Assembly (NCBI GenBank): GCA_031771865.1
Contig: JASISA010000001.1
Coordinates: 1,798,001 to 1,862,000, forward strand
Direction: 5' to 3'
DNA: 64,000 nt
Source of the DNA: Nothophaeocryptopus gaeumannii
Lineage: Eukaryota > Ascomycota > Dothideomycetes > Mycosphaerellales > Mycosphaerellaceae
A model generated the notes under the pieces. It was not told the origin of the DNA and did not search any database. It saw nothing but the letters and a program-made list of their open reading frames with translations. A program made the position numbers and the translations under genes. Positions 31,239-43,000 of the stretch are shown piece by piece (within the stretch, counting starts at the first letter, position 1; every line of letters starts with the position of its first letter).

Positions 31239-33361
31239 TCATTTCTTGCTCCTCAAGCGTACGCAAGCTTCGACGTCATCATGGCCAGAACGGTGTATGT
31301 AAAATGAGAGCTCGTCCTCGGTCTCGTCAAGCTGCCAAGTAACCTCGTCACCTTCCAGAAACGAAGTCAAGTCCAAAACTCGTCCTTTGGTTGGTGTGAA
31401 GTTTTGCTGTTCTTTTTGCAGTGTAAGGTCAAGTTTTTGTGCTGGGTCAAGATGTTCCAAGCTCAAGAACATCTCCAACCAGTCGTTCCGAACAATCTCA
31501 ACGACTGGGTTGTTGTTCTCAAAGACGCTTGGCGAGCTGTCGACTTCCACATCGTGGCTGATGGTTCTCGAAAACAAAGCGACCCAGGCCTCGCTGGGTT
31601 TCTTCGGCTTTTCCACAACCGTAATACGCTTCGCATCGTCTGCGTGGTACGTTGTGGCCAGATGATTGCCACGCGCAGCCGGCTCTTCCTGTGTATCCAT
31701 GTCCACTTCACTTCCCGTATTGACAACCTGTGCTCCACCGAACTGTTCGTTCTCGTGCAATTGCGGCTTGACCAAGATACTTTCCAAGGCTGCATCAGTA
31801 GCCAGCCCTGGGTCCCTTCGAGTCGACGCATTTTCCGAAACTAATTGGAGAACCTTCACATCTTCAAAATTGTGGCTTGCCGCTGCCGACTTTTCGTGAT
31901 GCCCAACCGGTGCAGAGCTTTGGGTCAAAGCTGCAATCACCTGGCATGAGGCTAAGGGCGACTTGGCTGGTTCAATCCTTCTTGTAGTCAGCGAAACGAG
32001 TGAGGCTTTGCGTAAAGCACAAATTGTCAAGTCTAGCAGACTTTGAGGTTTTGGCGGATCTCGGTTTAGGCGACTGCTTTTCAGACCGCAAAGTGCCAAC
32101 TTCACAGCCTGAGCTGTTCTTGAGAGTGCTTGTGCTACTGCGGCGTGGGAGTCAAGACCATACTCGGCCTTTTCTGGTATTGTCCATTGTTCGTATACCT
32201 CGCCATGCGACTCGGGAATGCGATATATGCCGAAAGCAGTAATGAACGCGCTACAGAGGAAGCAGGGTAGCTTGCTGGCTATTATAGAACGCGGCTTCAA
32301 TGTTTTTTGGGTCGTCTCATGCTCCAGCAGCAACTGTATCTCTGCATGTACGAAGTGCTTGGCCTGAGACTTCGGCGGCCAGATTTCGACACCAGGAGTC
32401 GCAACGATGCGAATATTTAATTGTCTGAAGTGCTGATGATAAGATCTTGCACAGGCGCTGATGTAGCAGCTGATTCTCCAGTAGGCTGCCAAAACCTGGA
32501 CGACGCGCACCTCTCTTCTTTGCCCAAATTCGCTGCCGAGGCCCAATTGATGAAGACGATCTTGGAAGTTCATGAGCTGACCGGTGGCTGTGAAGTCTGT
32601 GCTAAGAGCGCCGCCGAGTGCAACAATGGAAGCAGCTTTGGTCATCCTGACAAGGCAGTCAATCGTCTCACCTTCGAGGGAAGCTACCATGTCCTCTTGG
32701 CCGAGTGATTCGAAGTCGATAATGGCATGTACCAGCATTGCCAGCTGATCTCGGAGTTGTTTGTGACCAGCGCCAGCGGCGGTAATTAACCGTTCGCACA
32801 GCTTCGTAAGGCGATCTGAGACCCGTACCAGCACATTCGACTTCTTGTATCTAAGTCGGCTCCGAATGCGACTTTTATGTAGACCCATAAGCAATCGACA
32901 GCAGGTTGTCGCACAATCGTCACGAGCAATGTCTATCAAATTAGCTCCGTGCGGTCAGCGTTTGAAGAGTCACACGCACCGCAGCAAGCGCATTTCCGCA
33001 AAAGCTCAACAAGAATTCTGAATGCTTCTTGAACCCGCTCAGATATGCCTTCGTTTGCGGCGAGGGAGAGGACGAGACCGTTCGCTTCAACCAATGGAGC
33101 CACTGTCGCCGCAGCCACGTTACCTGGATCACCTTTGACCGCAGCAAGAAATGCGAAGTCCGCAGCCAAGCGCTCTTCGACTTCCAGCGGAAGTTCATAG
33201 CGACCGACGTCGTCTGTTCCAGAAACTTCACAGTGTAAATCGATCTCCGGGAGGTGATGTCGATGAGCCTTTTTGCGCAACTCAGAGACATTCTTCTCGA
33301 ACTTGCTCCGGTCAATACCTTCCCAAATAGACAAGGCCTTGGACGCCGAAGATCGAGCCAT
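31239..33361 (-). CDS. OTT_1508-type deaminase-like protein
   Basis: A 691-residue protein from two exons (33361-32980, 32932-31239) joined by a 47-nt intron (GTGCGT donor, GCTGACC branch, TGATAG acceptor) that splits one Asp codon. The core carries the zinc-binding deaminase pattern: HAEIQ (His about 323, Glu about 325) and PCFLC (Cys about 351 and 354), followed by FGIYRIPESHGEVYEQWTIP, matching the fungal OTT_1508 deaminase-like family. All metal and catalytic positions are intact. The N-terminal half is helical without a known domain. The C-terminal 250 residues are low-complexity and acidic. The family belongs to the cytidine-deaminase fold, but its substrate in fungi is not established. 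Cytosolic or nuclear, since no signal is seen. Confidence 0.78.
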
Positions 33362-34286
33362 GCTCCGGTGTTACGGCTAGCGAGGCAAGCGATACGCCAT
33401 AGTGTTTGTTTTGGCAAGTTTCTTGTAAGTGAGAACGAAGATGGGATGCCAAGGGCCCCCTTGGTCGCGGGCCATTGGCTTTCAATGTCAAACCGCGCTA
33501 GATTGCCGTACGGAATTCCCAGCCAAGAGTGCCCATGCGTAGCAATGCCAATGACAGTAGGTAAATGTCGTCGTCAATTGACCCTCTTTGCTTCGCCATC
33601 ACATGGCCAAGGCCATAGTCCAGCCTGCACGCTGTGCCTGAACGGTGTTGACTTTTTGTGGTCAGAATGGGCAGCTTCGCTGATACGAGTGAGGGTAAGC
33701 GTATCTCAAAGAAGTGCGGAGCACCTCCATGCAATGAGCTCCTTGCCAGGGCACCTTTTACCTAGATCCACGTCATTTCAAAGCAGTCAACCCGCCTCGT
33801 CTTGTTCTGACTTCAAGTCAGAGCTTTGCGATAACAAAGAGCGCAAGGCTTTTGAACAATACAAACTAGAAGCCGTACAGCTACACGGATGAAGCCTTTG
33901 GCCAGCGTTGACTGCAGTAGTATCCTTGAAACGTCCGGTTCCAATAGACTTGCACTGCCTGAAATTTCTATAGCAGACACCCACACCAGTCGGCCCGCGT
34001 GTGGTATGGATGCGGATCCTCGAGCAGTGGAGGTATAATGCCCTCGGCTGAGCTCTTCGCTTAGGTCCATCAGCTCCTGCGAACGCGAATGTCTCCGACT
34101 GCGCTCTCTGGCGCCGATCGAGAGACGCGTGTTTCAAAGCAACGGAAGTCCGTGTCTTGGAAGTCTGGAGAAGCTGAAGTGGCTGAAGTGGTGTAGGTAT
34201 TGGTCAGCCGCATTGCACAAGCAGACACATTGATATCGTCGACGTCAACGTGCTCGAAAAGACCTCCCCCAATCTCCAGATCCACC
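33362..34286. other. Intergenic between two divergent genes
   Basis: Promoter-containing spacer between the OTT_1508 gene and the AKR gene. Frames at 33787-34137 lack motifs. Confidence 0.45.
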
Positions 34287-35429
34287 ATGGCTCCAGAACT
34301 CAGCTCGCGACCGAAAGTGATTCTGGGCGGCGGTCTCTTCAGTAGTTCTCGCGTACCAGATCAGGCGAACGTGAAGTCGCACTGCGACTTGTTCCACTCC
34401 TATGGCCGCGACACAATTGACACATCTCGCGGCTATCCAATCGAAGCACATGGCAGATCCGAAGAATTGATAGCTGAGACTGGAGTCCGAAACTGGGCCA
34501 TCGTCGACACCAAAGTAGATGGGTACGGTCCCAAGGCGCACTCCAAGGAGCGCATTGCGTATAGCATCAACGAGAGCGTCAAAGCTCTCGGCGGCGCAGA
34601 CTGTATCGATGTCGTGTATTTGACGATTCCGACCATCGATGTTCCGCTGGAGGAGTCAGCGGAAGCAATGGACGTAGCACATCGGCAAGGAAAGTTTAAG
34701 CGATTCGGACTGAGTAACTTCTCGCCGGATGAGGTCGAAAAGCTATGCGCAATTGCCGAGGAGAATGGTAGAGTCATGTTGGTGGTAGTTGAGAGTTTTC
34801 CGGCGACTGACGACTCTGCAGGGTGGGTGAAGCCTTCTGTGTATCAGGGCCACTACAATGCAATCACCAGGTTGGCGGAAAAAGAGCTGCTTCCCGTCCT
34901 TCGAAAACACAAGATGGCATGCTACGCGTACACGTAAGTCTGGATCGCATAACGAAGCTCCGTGCTCGACACTAACTTCCACGGGAAGACCATCTGGCGC
35001 AGGCATCTTCACCGGAAAGGTCAACAAAGACTCCATACATCTACCCGAAGGTCGCTATTCCCACAGCACATTCGCCGGAAAACATTACTCATCGCAATAT
35101 CTGAACACGAGCTGCTGGCCAGCGCCTTCAAAGTGCACGAAGCTGCCCAGAGACATGGTATTACCGGCCACGCAGGCGCGTTGAGATGGTGCCTTCATCA
35201 TTCTGCGCTCCGCAAGGACTATGGTGATGGTATCATCTTCGCTGCCAGTCGTAACGACCAGATCGAGGAGAACCTGAAAATCTGCGATTCGGGTCCACTG
35301 CCTGCTGACTTGGTGAAAGTGGTAGAGGACGTTTGGCCAGTCGCTAAACCAGTGGCGCCTTGGCCTTGGATCGATGCTCACGCCGTAGCTGCTCTTGCTA
35401 GCGGGATTGCGACAGATGAAAAGCCGTAG
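34287..35429 (+). pseudogene. AKR7-type aldo/keto reductase gene, frameshifted
   Basis: AKR7 enzymes (aflatoxin-aldehyde reductase type) reduce aldehydes with NADPH. Exons: 34287-34767, 34822-34933 and 34989 onward. Introns are 34768-34821 (GTAGAG, GACTGAC branch, CTGCAG) and 34934-34988 (GTAAGT, CACTAAC branch, GGAAG). The splices give EENG/WVKPSVYQGHYNAI and CYAYT/PSGAGIFTGK. Near 35104-35106 one base is missing: HYSSQYLN should run on to HELLASAFKVHEAAQRHG, which lies in the next frame and continues ALRWCLHHSAL, IIFAASRNDQIEENL and the stop at 35429. The catalytic His of the usual YLHxPD motif is replaced: YLTIPTID. Asp and Tyr (DTSRGY) and Lys (DTKVDG) remain. Frameshift plus lost His suggest a decaying gene. 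Confidence 0.8.
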
Positions 35430-35437
35430 CAGTAGCC

Positions 35438-35944
35438 TCAACCGAGTAGCCTCGAGCGTTCAGTGACGGCTTCTTGCTCGCTTCGATTCGAGAGATCAGG
35501 CTTTGGCTTCCAGATGAAGCGAATCCAATTACTCGGCCCGCTTCTGTACCACTCATGTCCTTCTCTCGTACCATCATCTTTCACCTCAATCTCCCAGCCA
35601 GCAGCCTGCCCAGAGCCCAAGAACGGGTTGATGCTGTTCAGAGCCAGATAGATGCCGTAGAGCAGGATCAGTGCTGCAATGGTGGCGAAGAATGTGATAA
35701 TAATGCTGAGCAAGGTAGTCGTAGAGCAGCCACAGCCCAGCGCTTTCGTCCGTAGCTCGAATCTTTCTGACCCCAGAGGACATACGTTGGCATTCGACAC
35801 CGGCTCGGTCAAAGATGATGCCGGAACGCAGGTTCCGCTGAAAGGGCACCATCCGCAGCCATGCTTGCTGTGAGTGCATGAATGGCAATCCTGTATCTTC
35901 CAGCAAGCGGCGAGGCGGTTGTCCTGGCGTATGGCCTGTTCCAT
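35438..35944 (-). CDS. PSI-domain single-pass membrane protein
   Basis: A 168-residue protein from the ATG at 35944. It has a cysteine-rich PSI (plexin-semaphorin-integrin) domain at residues about 14-60 (ACWKIQDCHSCTHSKHGCGW, then CPFSGTC and VCPLGSE). A GCGCST turn follows, then one strong membrane helix at 76-100 and a cytosolic tail with WYRSGPSNWIRFIWKPK. Longer in-frame starts reach 36181, but that part lacks clear homology. Such small PSI/TM proteins are widespread and uncharacterised in Pezizomycotina; a role at the vacuole or cell surface would be a guess. The stop lies 8 bp from the AKR stop (convergent), and the start is 243 bp from the divergent SET/NAP gene. Confidence 0.7.
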   Translation of the reverse strand: MEQAIRQDNRLAACWKIQDCHSCTHSKHGCGWCPFSGTCVPASSLTEPVSNANVCPLGSERFELRTKALGCGCSTTTLLSIIITFFATIAALILLYGIYLALNSINPFLGSGQAAGWEIEVKDDGTREGHEWYRSGPSNWIRFIWKPKPDLSNRSEQEAVTERSRLLG

Positions 35945-36187
35945 CTTGGCCTGTTCAATAGAAGTGAATGTTGATGTCGAAAGGGAGGAGGTTCGCAGCC
36001 GTTGGCGGCAGTTACAATAGATGACATAGCCGTTGGCCCAAGCTTTTGAGTTGGACCCTGCGTCGGCACGTCGAGGTGGAAGGAGCTCTGCCAGGATCAA
36101 CATTTTTTTGCAACAGAAAAAGTGTCTCACTTTCTTGTCCCGTCTCTCCTCCTTGCTTGTACTATACCATAGCAGAAGCATTTCACA

Positions 36188-37271
36188 ATGTCAGCAGAAG
36201 AAGTAGCAGCAGTCTCCTACGAGGACCTTGCGCTCATCGAAGATGAGTTTGAGCAAATCGACAGCGAGATCAGTAAGTCAAGAGCTCACTCCAATGGCTC
36301 TCTTCACCCGTACTGACCTTCATGCAGTGCGCCAGCAATACCAACTCTCCAAGTCCGCCTACGCCAAACGCGCCGAAGTCGTCTCCAAAATTCCCTCTTT
36401 CTGGGCCCTCGTACTCGAACAAGCACCTCCCGATGTCGACGGCTACATACATCCAGAAGACTCTCGCATTCTCGGCGAGTCCCTCGTCAACATCGAAGTA
36501 ACACGTCCTGAGCTCGACAGCGCCGACAGTGCGACTCTTCCCAAAGCCTCCCCAAAGACTATCAACATCAGGCTTGAGTTTAAAGAGAACGACCACTTCT
36601 CCGACACAATCCTCGAGAAGAAGTTCTGGTACCGACGCGCCAGTGATGGCTGGACAGGATTGGTTTCAGAGCCAGTGAAGATCAATTGGAAGAAGGGCAA
36701 GGATTTGAGTGATGGGTTGACGGATGGGGCTGTGGCTCTGTGGGAGGCTAGGAAGAAGACAGGCGATATGTTGGCTAAAGGATTGCCAGAATACACTACT
36801 CTTGCGAAGAAAGTGGAACATTGGAACGGAGCGAACACAAGCTTCTTCACATGGTTCGGTTTCGTGAGCAGCAGACGATGGGTCAGCGCTGAAGAGAGCG
36901 AGAAGGCGACGAAGGAGTACGAGGAGAAGAGAGACGCCAGAAAAGCAGGGAAGAAGGTCGATGAGGAAGAAGAGGAAGACGACGAGGAAGAGGACAACAA
37001 CGACGACTCCGAAGTTGAGGTCTTCGAAGCTGGTGACGACCTTGCCGTCAGCTTCGCAGAGGATATATGGCCCAACGCCATCAAGTTCTTCACGCAAGCA
37101 CAGGAGGTCGAGGAGATGTCCGATATGGACTTCGAGGATATGGATGAGAATGCTGAGGAGGGTGATGAGGAGCCTGAGCTCGTTGATATCCGTTCGCTGG
37201 TCGCAGACAAGGGTGGGAAGAATAAGCGGCAGAGCGATGGTGCTCCACCACAGAAGAAGCAGAAGAAATAG
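36188..37271 (+). CDS. NAP-family histone chaperone, SET/Vps75-type
   Basis: A histone chaperone of 342 residues, encoded by exon 1 (36188-36272), a 55-nt intron 36273-36327 (GTAAGT, ACTGACC branch, ATGCAG) and exon 2 (36328-37271). The N-terminal dimerisation helix (LALIEDEFEQIDSEIMRQQY) leads into the NAP fold: SFWALVLEQAP, LEFKENDHFSDTILEKKFWY and the SET/Vps75-like NTSFFTWFGFVSSRRW. The C-terminal half has long Asp/Glu runs (EEEEEDDEEEDNND), expected for histone binding, and ends in the basic tail PPQKKQKK. In yeast, Vps75 stimulates Rtt109, which is also encoded in this window. The assignment to the SET/Vps75 branch rather than Nap1 rests on the FFTWF motif and length. Confidence 0.85.
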
Positions 37272-38832
37272 ACAAAGAGAGCGGGATTGTTGGTTGTGGA
37301 CGAAATGAGAGCGAAGCCAGATTGATAGATACCCTTACTGCCAAAAGCATGTTCTTTGTGTAAAACTAGTACTGTAGCAAAGCTGTACGATATGTCGCTT
37401 ACCGCGCATGTCCTGTCTGTACAAGCTGGTCACAATACTGCTACGGTCTCACTTGACGACTACTTTCCTCAACAAAAGCCCAACAAACAATCCATACCGT
37501 TCATTAACCGCGGCCCTCCTTCCGCAACGCGCGTTAACGAACTCGTCAAAAACCCGTAGTTCGCATCAAAAGTTCTTTCTGATTCTCCACAGTAGTTCTA
37601 TCACTTGACCGTACTCCCTTGCTAACAGGGATTTCCAAAGGAGCGGTGTATACGTTCGGGATACGCCTCTAAATAGACAGGCCAAAACACCGCGCCAAGT
37701 CTACCACTACATGTATAGTTCTAGCCACATTCAAATATGCGATAGGCAAAGAAGGCACATCTTATCAAGAGCCAAGAACAGCCAACCACAGCGGCTCGTG
37801 TCGCCTCCACACATTACTCCAGACTTTTCGGCCATCTGCCATGGTTGGCAGTTTTTCAGTTTGATTGACTGTGGCACAGGTAGTGGATGTGGATGTGTTC
37901 ATCAGTGGGCCGTCTGCATCTGCGTGCATCCGGAATCCGACTCCCACTTTCTTTGTCAATCCTTCCGACCGGTAGATCCGATCTGATTGTGCGGGGGCTT
38001 TAGATAAGGCTTGATGAGAGAGGTTTATCGGACTTCGAAAATGCTGGTCCTGTGGTAGACTGCAGAGCTGATCATATGCTCCATTATCGTTGTATCTCAT
38101 GAACGAGACTCGTAGGCGAAATTCATCATCCAGTCCCTGTTATCTCCTCCGCAATCGAAACAGGCAGTTGACCCAACAGTTTGGACCCGACAAAACTTGC
38201 GCATGACTTGGGTAAAACGGCTGCAGAGTCAGCGAAAGCGAAATCCGGTCCGATTGATACCAACGAGACATGGCACTCGTGCGATGACTCTGAAGATAGT
38301 GACACCTTGGTATATCTTCAGACCCGGCGCAATAAGTCCACCTGAAACATTGAAAGATTGGCCTTTGGCCGTTGATTTGCTGCTGCTGCAAACAAGACAT
38401 GATGCTGCCACACCGCTTTGCAAGCCGGCCATGCTCGTACAGTGAACCAGCAGCCCTGTACGCCCTTTTGTACAAGCCATTGCGCCGTTCGCTGATGATT
38501 GGTGTGATAGAACTATGAAGATTGTGCGAAACGCGCCCATCTGCGTGCGCGATTCGCGAATCAAAAAGCAGAACGAACTTTTTTGTGTGCCTTATCCATC
38601 CTGTTCTCTTAATCGGCCGTCGCTCATCATCATCGTAGGCCGGGTCCGAAATCCCCCAAAAACCCGTTACTTTTTAAATTAACCCAGAACTCGCCATGCT
38701 TGGAAATGCCCACTGAAAATAACCTCCTGCGCCATCGTATCTCGAGTAAATATGTTGGCCATCAAAGACTTTGATACTGTGCAGTGCATGTCGTGAAGTG
38801 AGGATAGGTGGGCAGCAAATTCGATCTCCCAT
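37272..38832. other. Intergenic, no gene seen
   Basis: About 1.5 kb between the convergent 3' ends of the SET/NAP gene and nmrA. Only short, motif-free frames occur. Confidence 0.45.
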
Positions 38833-40096
38833 CTAGATACTGCCAACGAAGAATGAAGGATCTATACCTTCTGGATGTGATCTGGGTGTATAGGCGCCTG
38901 ACACATGCGCTGGCGTCATCATGCCAGCTGGTGTCATGGGTCTTGAACGACCGCCGTCGCCATTCATGGAATTTTCGATGAATTCGCTCGGTGTGGTCCA
39001 GCCTGAATATGACTTTCCATCTTCCTCCATCCATCGCACGCCGTTGGCGTATTCTTCAATAGGGAAGACTTCTCGGGCGTATTCTTCGAGACCTCGGTAG
39101 CCTTCCCAGATACTACGGCCTTCCCGGGGGTATTCGAGATCGGGTCCAAAGTAAGGGGCTCGCTTCTCGCCGAGTGTGTCTTGCAGAATCTCCAGGTGCT
39201 CTCGATATCCGCTAGGTATTCCTACTTGGATCTTGACTGGGCCATAGATGTATCGAACAGGTCGGCCTACGCCACGAGCGAATCTTGCGCACGCTTGTAG
39301 AGGCGTGAGCTTCTCGAATGCCAGTGTTACCCTAGGAAGCGTCAGCGAATGACTAGAACCATAGGCAAAGTAGCAGCTCACCGATGTCCCTTCCAGTGGT
39401 TTGGACCCATCTTGAAGATTTGGAGCAAGGCAGGCCCAACATCGTGTTCCGCATCTAGCCATGGGAGAGGGTCGTCGGGGTGAAAGGGCGCCTGCCAGAT
39501 GAAACTTCCATCGTATTGGAGCTCCATTTGGAACAGCGGGAACGGACTAGGTTGGTAGTATCAGAAGCTGCCAGATGGATGATTCGATGTTCTACTCACA
39601 GTGATGTGAAATTATTGTTGTAAATTCCAGTATAGGTAAAAGTGGCCGGGATGCCAATCTGCCGGATGTAGTTCTCGATTGCGAACTTAGTCTCCCACAT
39701 AGGTAGCGGCCTCCAGTCTTCCCCGTAAGTCGAGTGATCCGGCATGCTGGAGTAGACATAGTGAACAATGCCGGCTTTCTTGGCGGCATCGGCACAAGCC
39801 TTTCCGATGGCAACCTCGTCTCCCCAGTGAGTCGTATTGATGAAGGCGATCTTTGCACCGGCAAACAACCGACTTAATACCTGAAACCGACTTGGACCAG
39901 TAAGGTCGCCTTCGATAAGTTCGACATTCGGGAGGTCGGTCAGCTCCTCTGCTACGAGGCCCTCGCCGCTTCGCACCTGGGCGCGAACATGCCAGCCAAC
40001 AGCGGAAGCAGCCCGGATAAAGGAAGCAGCCTGTCTTCCGGTCGAGTTTATCGTTGCGACGATCTTCCGTGGCATGTCCAGCGTAGCATGTGGCAT
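38833..40096 (-). CDS. nmrA: Nitrogen metabolite repression regulator NmrA
   Basis: NmrA is a dinucleotide-sensing, SDR-like protein that binds the GATA factor AreA and represses nitrogen catabolic genes when good nitrogen is available. Three exons (40096-39600, 39546-39382, 39331-38833) give 386 residues in consistent frame. Introns are 53 and 50 nt (GTGAGT...CCTAG; GTGAGC...CCTAG). The product follows A. nidulans NmrA closely: INSTGRQAASFIRAASAVGW (Rossmann Gly motif), KIAFINTTHWGDEVAIGKA, YVYSSMPDHSTYG, FTYTGIYNNNFTSL, the WLDAEHDVGPALLQIFKMGP block and a GYREHLEIL region. The C-terminal tail is Gly/Pro/Ser-rich. It has an unusually long upstream spacer (3.8 kb). Confidence 0.92.
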
Positions 40097-43000
40097 GGAG
40101 TGTTGCAGCGGACACCTGGTCGAGAAGTCGACCAGCGGGTTACGGCAGTCGCGGTACGAGATGGAGGTGTATATGGCTTAATTGAAAGATTTTGTCAGAA
40201 TCAGAGCTGTGGGGTAGTGCAGTCGATCAATGGGATCAAGGCACGCCCCGCGGTAGTAGTCCGGTAGTGACGGTAAGTAGTCAGTAGTGGGCGAGGCAGG
40301 ACGGGTTCGCTCTGACGCTACGTTAGGAAGTGTAGCTGGGTAGTATAAGTCGCGATCTGCAGGAACGGCAGCGCGGACGGCGGCGAGCATACACGGCGCA
40401 GACGCACGCCGTGTCGGTTGAGCAGCGAGGTCGTGACAGTGAATTGGGAGCTTGTGCGTTGGATCAAGAGGGATGAAGAAGGGCGGGCGAGAGGTAGAGG
40501 GCAATTAGTCGGGCTCTGTAGGCAAATGATTCATGAGAGGAAGAAGATAGGCGGCTAAAGACCCAAGTCCATGTTGGTGGTGCCTCGTGCCCTGATAACC
40601 GGCTGATAGCGAGCAGCACACAGAGCGGAACAGCGAAGCTTGACGGAGTCGACGCAGGGCATGAATGGTCAGGATGGAGGCCGAAAATGGTATGGGTGGC
40701 GCAAGTTGGCAACGTGATGAGGTGTGTTTCAGCCCGAGTGCGTGCCAGTCGGTGAAGAGGGCGCCCCAAGGATTGTTGAGGGCATTTGCATAATATTATG
40801 GTCGTATTACGTTTCTGATGGGATAGTCGTGGCCACTGGCGAGCAGCACGGCGTTGCCCAGGAACTTCCGCATCTGTGCTACCGCACTCAAGGAGCGCCT
40901 TCGAATAGGAACAGGAGAAGGAAGGATAACTAGCGAAGGGCGGCGCATCGACAAGCGACAACGTGTACACTGTACCCGCTGATGGATCGGATGCAGTGAT
41001 GATTTTGCGGGGAGCAGAAACAGCACTGTGACCCCTGTCGCCGCAGGCGTGGTCTAAGTTGCCCGCGGGAGTGGAGCATGACGATGACTAGAGGGTACGG
41101 TATGACATTTTCTCTCATCATGCCTTCGCGAGCGCTGCAGTCGACCCGAGGGGTATCATACGGCGGCCCAGCAAGGTGCTCATCAGAAAGCCACCGGGCA
41201 TTCGATATCGCTACATACTCGACCTCGCGCGGTCATCGCCTCGAGCATGTGCGGCGCACGCCATGCAGGTCCTTTACATACTGCAAACGCATCTCCACCA
41301 ATCATCGAGCACCACAGCCGAAGCAGTCCTGTAGACGACGTCTTACTCGGCATCTTCGGCCCCGGCAGCGATCGCATTTTGTGGCCCATCGTGACCGTGA
41401 GGACGTGAGGAGAAGCTGCATGTTCGTATGGTACTGTAAGAGCGGAGGAGCAGGGCCGAAGGTGAAGAGACCCTACTCCGACCTCCACCTGCGTGCAGTT
41501 TTGGCCTTGCATTTCCGGCATCTCCTGCTCCTGCTCTCTGTGAGCGCTCGCGCAAGACGGCGGGCGTCGTTGTTCGAATAAACTTTACCTGCGAGATAGA
41601 CGGCGCGCTTCTTACAGAACTCTAAAGGCAAGTGCATGCGATGATGCGGCACACACACAGACTAACATGTCTTGGCTGTCGTCCGTCCGGAATACAGTAT
41701 GAGCAGATCTCGTCGACTTCACCACCTTCCCGGGATGCTCTTCACTGACGGTCGGAGTCACGTGAGACGCCTCGCGCCATTCTGCAATCGCCAGATTGGA
41801 CCTTACCGCGAAGGAGGGGCACTGCGACTGTCTGCATCTGCATCTGGCACGCCATCTTCGATTTCGATCATCGCGTAATCCGGACGGCACTGCTCTCGGC
41901 TGCTCCCAACGATGTTTGGCTTGCCGCGGCGTCTGGTCTGAACAAGTGGAATTTGCCCACTTAGACCGCGGCTCTTGTCCGGACTTCATTACGCAAATGG
42001 GCAGTCCTCAGTCACGGCCACCGCAAGCATCTCAGCAGGTCTTACGTCTTCAAATTCTCAGGGAAATTTCCAGCGAGTCCCGGTGTAACTTCACAGATTA
42101 CAGCAAAGAGTCTCCTAGAATCCGTGCGGCTGCCGTACGAGCTGGTTAGGCGAATCTGAATTTCCTGACGAACTGAGCCCAATTGCGAAAGAATCGTGCT
42201 CCATTGCGTGGCACACGTGGGCGAATACGCAGCTGTAGGTACACACGAGGCTGAGGCGACAAAGCTCTCTTCACGGATGCGGCATTCGATGCAACAGGTA
42301 CACTTACCGATCACGTTCCTTACCGAGCCATTGGTTGAGTACCAATCCGTTCGGTAGACAAGATTCTGGGCAATCGCAGCATTCAAGAGAATACAACGAC
42401 TACACCGCCAGGATAGTTTGATGTGGCATGGCGATTTGGCCATACGAAGCTTTCGATGCAGACTCTGGATTTCTTTCTGACATCTCAAGAAACGGGTCAA
42501 TCACTGTCATCTGCGGGCCTTCAACCGATCAGGAAGTCAATCGAGTGAATTTCTGCACCTCTCATGGCGAGTTTGGAACCAGAGCGCGAAACATCGACAA
42601 GCACAAGATGCTCGCGGTAGCAGCTCATACTCCAGGGTCCGGCATGTGCCAGTGCAAACGGACCCGTTTTGGTGAATAACGGCTCTGGCTCAGTGTTTCC
42701 AGAGTATGCTTGACCATACAACGACTCTCTTACGACATTCTCCTCGTCTTCACGTACTAATTACGACCGCAGCTTACTGATGTACCTCCGGTATTCAGCA
42801 CCACAGCCATTGAATACGCGTGGTATGCCAAAGGAACATTGTATCTTCGATCCGACACAATGACACAGTTTTCGGTGCCAGAGCCGAAAGCTTCTATACT
42901 TTCTCAGACGACAAGCTCTATTTCAGCTCCCCGCCAAAAGGCTATAGCCTCGTACCTCGACAATTTTCGCTTGATCTGTGCTCAAGTGGCCCAAGATCGC

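Noticed and set aside
36443..37210. Long minus-strand Ser-rich frame opposite the SET/NAP gene
   Set aside because: Serine runs are the complement of GAN codons in the acidic tail; no independent evidence of a gene.
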